From Streptomyces sp. CC228A (GTDB lineage: Bacteria > Actinomycetota > Actinomycetes > Streptomycetales > Streptomycetaceae), in the NCBI RefSeq assembly GCF_021390935.1, contig NZ_JAJPUI010000007.1, positions 372,001 to 436,000 of the forward strand: a stretch of 64,000 bases of DNA. The letters run 5' to 3'. The notes under the pieces were generated by a model that saw only the letters and a list, made by a program, of their open reading frames with translations, was not told the DNA's origin and did no database searches. Shown here piece after piece: positions 61,623 to 64,000 of this stretch (its first letter is position 1; each line of letters begins with the position of its first letter). The translations under genes were made by a program, and so were the position numbers.

Positions 61623-63057
61623 CTACGACGCCGACGCGCCCCGGCCCGAGGCCGCCCGCGCCACCGCGGCGCGCTCCCGCTCCACGCGTTCGACGAGCCG
61701 TTTGACCTCGACCGCGGCGAGAGCGCGGGCGTCGACGAGCGTGGTGGCGCGGAAGGGGATGCTGTAGCGGACGGGCCGGCCGGTGGCACGGGACCGGGCC
61801 AGCGCGTCGGCCTTCCGTTGCGCGGCGACGGATGTGTAGACGGGGCCCGCAGCCGGTTCGGAGCAGGTGAGCGTGCCCGAGACGGTGCTGCCGGCGAGCG
61901 CGAAGGTGCCGCGGCGACTGGTGCACCGGCCCGCCGGCCGGTCGCCGATGGTGAAGGCCGCGTCCATGACAGCAGTGACCGTGCCGCCGGTGATGCGGGC
62001 CTTCGCCCGGGTGGTGACCCTGCCCCGGAACTTCTGGGTCGCGGTGCATCCCCCCGGGCCGCACTTCACGTCGCCCGAGCCGTCGAGCTGGAAGCTGATG
62101 CCCTGGTCGGTCGCGTCCTTGAGCTGTTTGGTGTACTCCAGCAGGGTGTCGAACATCGCGTCGACGGCATCTTTGTCGATGACGGTCAGGTCGAGGCCCT
62201 CGGAGGAGTGTCCCGCGAGAGGACCGATGGTCACCTGGGGGATGTCGGTCGGCGTCTCGCCGTCCCGCAGGGCGTCCGCCCTCTCGGACAGGTCGTACGG
62301 CTGCAGGCGCAGGACCCGGTGCGGGGTGCGCTGGGTGATGAGGAGGCGGCCTGCCGAGGTGTCGAGAGCGCGTGCGGGCGTCCCGTTCACGGTGAGGCCG
62401 CGCCGCGCCTCACCGGGCTCCCGTCGTGAGTCGGCCTGCTCGGCCAGCGCCTGGGACAGCAGGGCGGCGAGCCGCGCCGGCGGAGGCCGGTTGTCGAGGA
62501 CCTCCTCCAGGATGACGGAGGCTCCGTGACTCCCCACCGTCCAGGCGCCGGGCTTCTCCGCGGCGGGCTTGCCGCCCTCGGTGGGACGGCCGGGAGCCGG
62601 GTCCACCCGCCAGCGCGTGAACTCCCTGCCCCCGACGCGCAGGACGTCCTGGTCGTGGCGCCTGACGCCGGAACCCGTCCGGCCGAACTGGCTCCCGGAA
62701 GCCGTGACGGTGATGTCCCGCTCCGTGATCCCGGCGGTCGCCGTGTCCCGGTAGCGCAACCCGGGCGCCTCCCGCAGGTCGGCGACGGCCTCCTCGAACG
62801 GCTTCAGGTACGTCAGGTCCCGCCGCGCCGTCAGCGCGCCGGGCCCGGTGGAGAGGCCGCCCCAGACCAGCAGTCCCGCCACGAGCGCCAGGGCCAGGGC
62901 CGTGATCGCACTGAGCGCCACTACGCGCCGGCGTCCGCTCGGCAGGCGTAACCGCCGCCCTTCCGGGCGGGGGGCGGGCGCCGGCGGGTGGCCGGGGGGG
63001 AGGCGGAACGATCGGCGCGCCTGGCGGCGGCTGCTGACGGGGACTCGGCTCGGTCAT
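61623..63057 (-). CDS. membrane-anchored extracytoplasmic protein, N-terminus broken at a C7 run
   Basis: The main frame (to 62921) has a membrane helix ITALALALVAGLLVWGG at its start and about 400 extracytoplasmic residues including GDVKCGPGGCTATQKFRGR and CTSRRGTFALAGSTVSGTLTC, likely disulfides. Upstream, an ATG at 63057 opens a Pro-rich cytoplasmic stretch (TEPSPRQQPPPGAPIVPPPP) in another frame. Removing one C from the seven-C run at 62994-63000 (plus-strand G7) joins it to HPPAPAPRPEGRRLRLPSGR, which leads into the helix. Thus the natural gene runs 63057 to 61623. The shift is in a homopolymer, so a sequencing error is likely. Family not known. Confidence 0.6.
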
Positions 63058-63275
63058 GGCATCTCCCTCGGCTGGTCGACCCGGCGCCGAGCAACCGCGC
63101 GCGGGCAGTCGCGCTCGCGGGCAGTCGGGTTCGGGCCGGGCGCGGAGTCCAGTGTGAGGGCCGCGGCCGAGGAATTGGAGTACTTTCTAGAAAAGATTTC
63201 CATACAGATGATCTAGGCTGGTCCCGGTCAGGTCCAGGGGGACCCGACACGCCCGGACCGAGGAAGCCTCTGGCG

Positions 63276-63869
63276 ATGAGCCCCAAGCAGCAGCGTGGCG
63301 CGGCCACGATCGATCAGGTGCTGGATGCGGCGATGCGCATCTACACCTCGGCCGGCGAAGACGGTCTGACCCTCGCAAACATCACCAGGGCCAGCGGGGT
63401 CAGCTCAGGGAGCATCTACCACCACTTCGGCAGTCTCGACGGTGTGATCGGCGCCCTCGCGCTGCGTCTGGTGGACCGCCTCCTGGTCGAGCTCGCCGCC
63501 GCGGTGACGCAGGCGACCGACGCCCGCACAGGCGTCGAGGCCGTGGTCACCGCCTATCTGGACTTCGTGCGAGGGCATCCGGAGGAGGCCCGCCTCATGC
63601 ACTCCGTGGCCGCCGACCGCGAGGGGATGACGCACGGGGACCGGATCCGCGCCTCCCAGGAGGCCCGGCTGACGCCCATCGCCCTCTGGATCCGCGCGCA
63701 CCAGGAAACCGGTGAACTCGCCGAGCTGCCCGCCCCCATGATCGAGTCCCTCGTCATGGGCCCGGTCGTGGGCGCCGTGCGCCGCTGGCTCACCCTGGGC
63801 GACATCGACCTGGAGGAGGCCGCCCGCGTCCTGCCGGAACACATCTGGCGCTCCGTCAGCCGGAGTTAG
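63276..63869 (+). CDS. TetR/AcrR-family regulator
   Basis: ATG 63276 with GAGGAAG upstream gives 197 residues. The N-terminal HTH is typical: TIDQVLDAAMRIYTSAGEDGL, ITRASGVSSGSIYHHFGSLDG. The rest is the helical ligand domain (YLDFVRGHPEEARLMHSVAA and PMIESLVMGPVVGAVRRW). It is divergent from the membrane-protein gene at 63057; the gap has A/T-rich partial palindromes such as CTAGAAAAGAT at 63187, a likely operator place. The regulated target is probably the divergent or next gene (inference). Confidence 0.85.
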   Translation: MSPKQQRGAATIDQVLDAAMRIYTSAGEDGLTLANITRASGVSSGSIYHHFGSLDGVIGALALRLVDRLLVELAAAVTQATDARTGVEAVVTAYLDFVRGHPEEARLMHSVAADREGMTHGDRIRASQEARLTPIALWIRAHQETGELAELPAPMIESLVMGPVVGAVRRWLTLGDIDLEEAARVLPEHIWRSVSRS

Positions 63870-63925
63870 GCTGCGGCCCGGCCCGATCCGTCCCGCCCAC
63901 TCGGGACCAGGCGGCCTGCCCGGCC

Positions 63926-64000
63926 CTACGGGGCGCCGTGCCCGTCGAGGAAGCGGAGCAGCACCGCCGCCTCCCGGTACCGTGCCGGGCTGCCGCCGCG
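63926..64000 (-). CDS. end of a minus-strand gene cut by the window
   Basis: A minus frame enters from the right edge and ends in TAG (complement of 63926-63928). Its last residues are PARYREAAVLLRFLDGHG followed by AP, a normal-looking helical end. Too short to name; a hydrolase-type end is possible. No overlap with the TetR gene. Confidence 0.4.
   Translation of the reverse strand, partial: RGGSPARYREAAVLLRFLDGHGAP

Noticed and set aside
62994..63000. Phase-variable homopolymer (C7) switching a membrane protein
   Set aside because: Possible, but several similar one-base breaks occur in this window, so a sequencing error is the simpler explanation.

Overview
This is a high-GC actinobacterial chromosome segment, almost certainly Streptomyces. 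The right half carries a gene set typical of the Streptomyces core: sepH, ferrochelatase, inositol monophosphatase, cutRS, DUF4193, DUF3093, dut, DUF3710, DUF3159, two TrkA-type proteins and an APC permease. WhiB, DUF317 and SepH proteins, GTG/TTG starts and strong GC bias at third codon positions agree with this.

Layout. (1) 1-9.0 kb: accessory genes in compact, often overlapping order: a methyltransferase-Nudix-methyltransferase fusion, a broken P-loop kinase, a broken phosphotransferase, a PIG-L deacetylase, a double Nudix protein, a VanX-like dipeptidase, a second hemC-like gene and a remnant of a second phosphotransferase. A thioesterase and an XRE/MmyB-type regulator follow on the minus strand (to 10.5 kb). 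(2) 11.6-18.6 kb: a plasmid-like mobile module with a winged-helix protein whose gene contains seven iteron-like repeats (candidate replication origin), a zinc-finger protein, a long WhiB protein, a repeat-bearing membrane protein, a MobC-like protein with a cluster of perfect hairpins (candidate oriT), and a relaxase. (3) 18.6-22.5 kb: a lipoprotein, DUF317-type proteins and hypotheticals. (4) 22.5-36.4 kb: an eroded defence island. Two inverted IS5-type copies flank fragments including a DUF2399 (JetD-like) end. Next come a Gabija-type pair (gajB, gajA) split by an IS1380-family element, then an IS630-family element, then a two-gene operon encoding a GNAT/PIN-like/GNAT-like/PUA-like protein and a small ASCH protein. 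(5) 38.5-64 kb: the core chromosome.

The best candidates for something new are three. First, the GNAT-PIN-ASCH operon beside Gabija. Second, the Gabija operon itself: removing the IS1380 element with one CTAG target copy restores a 27-residue native GajA C-terminus that overlaps the gajB start by four bases. Third, the initiator gene with the iteron array inside its own coding sequence, like the phage lambda O gene.

Several otherwise ordinary genes carry single-base frameshifts (near 3026, 48995, 63000 and probably 59250-59420), mostly at G/C runs. Some may be residual sequencing errors, so those entries are worded with care. I saw no rRNA, tRNA or CRISPR array.
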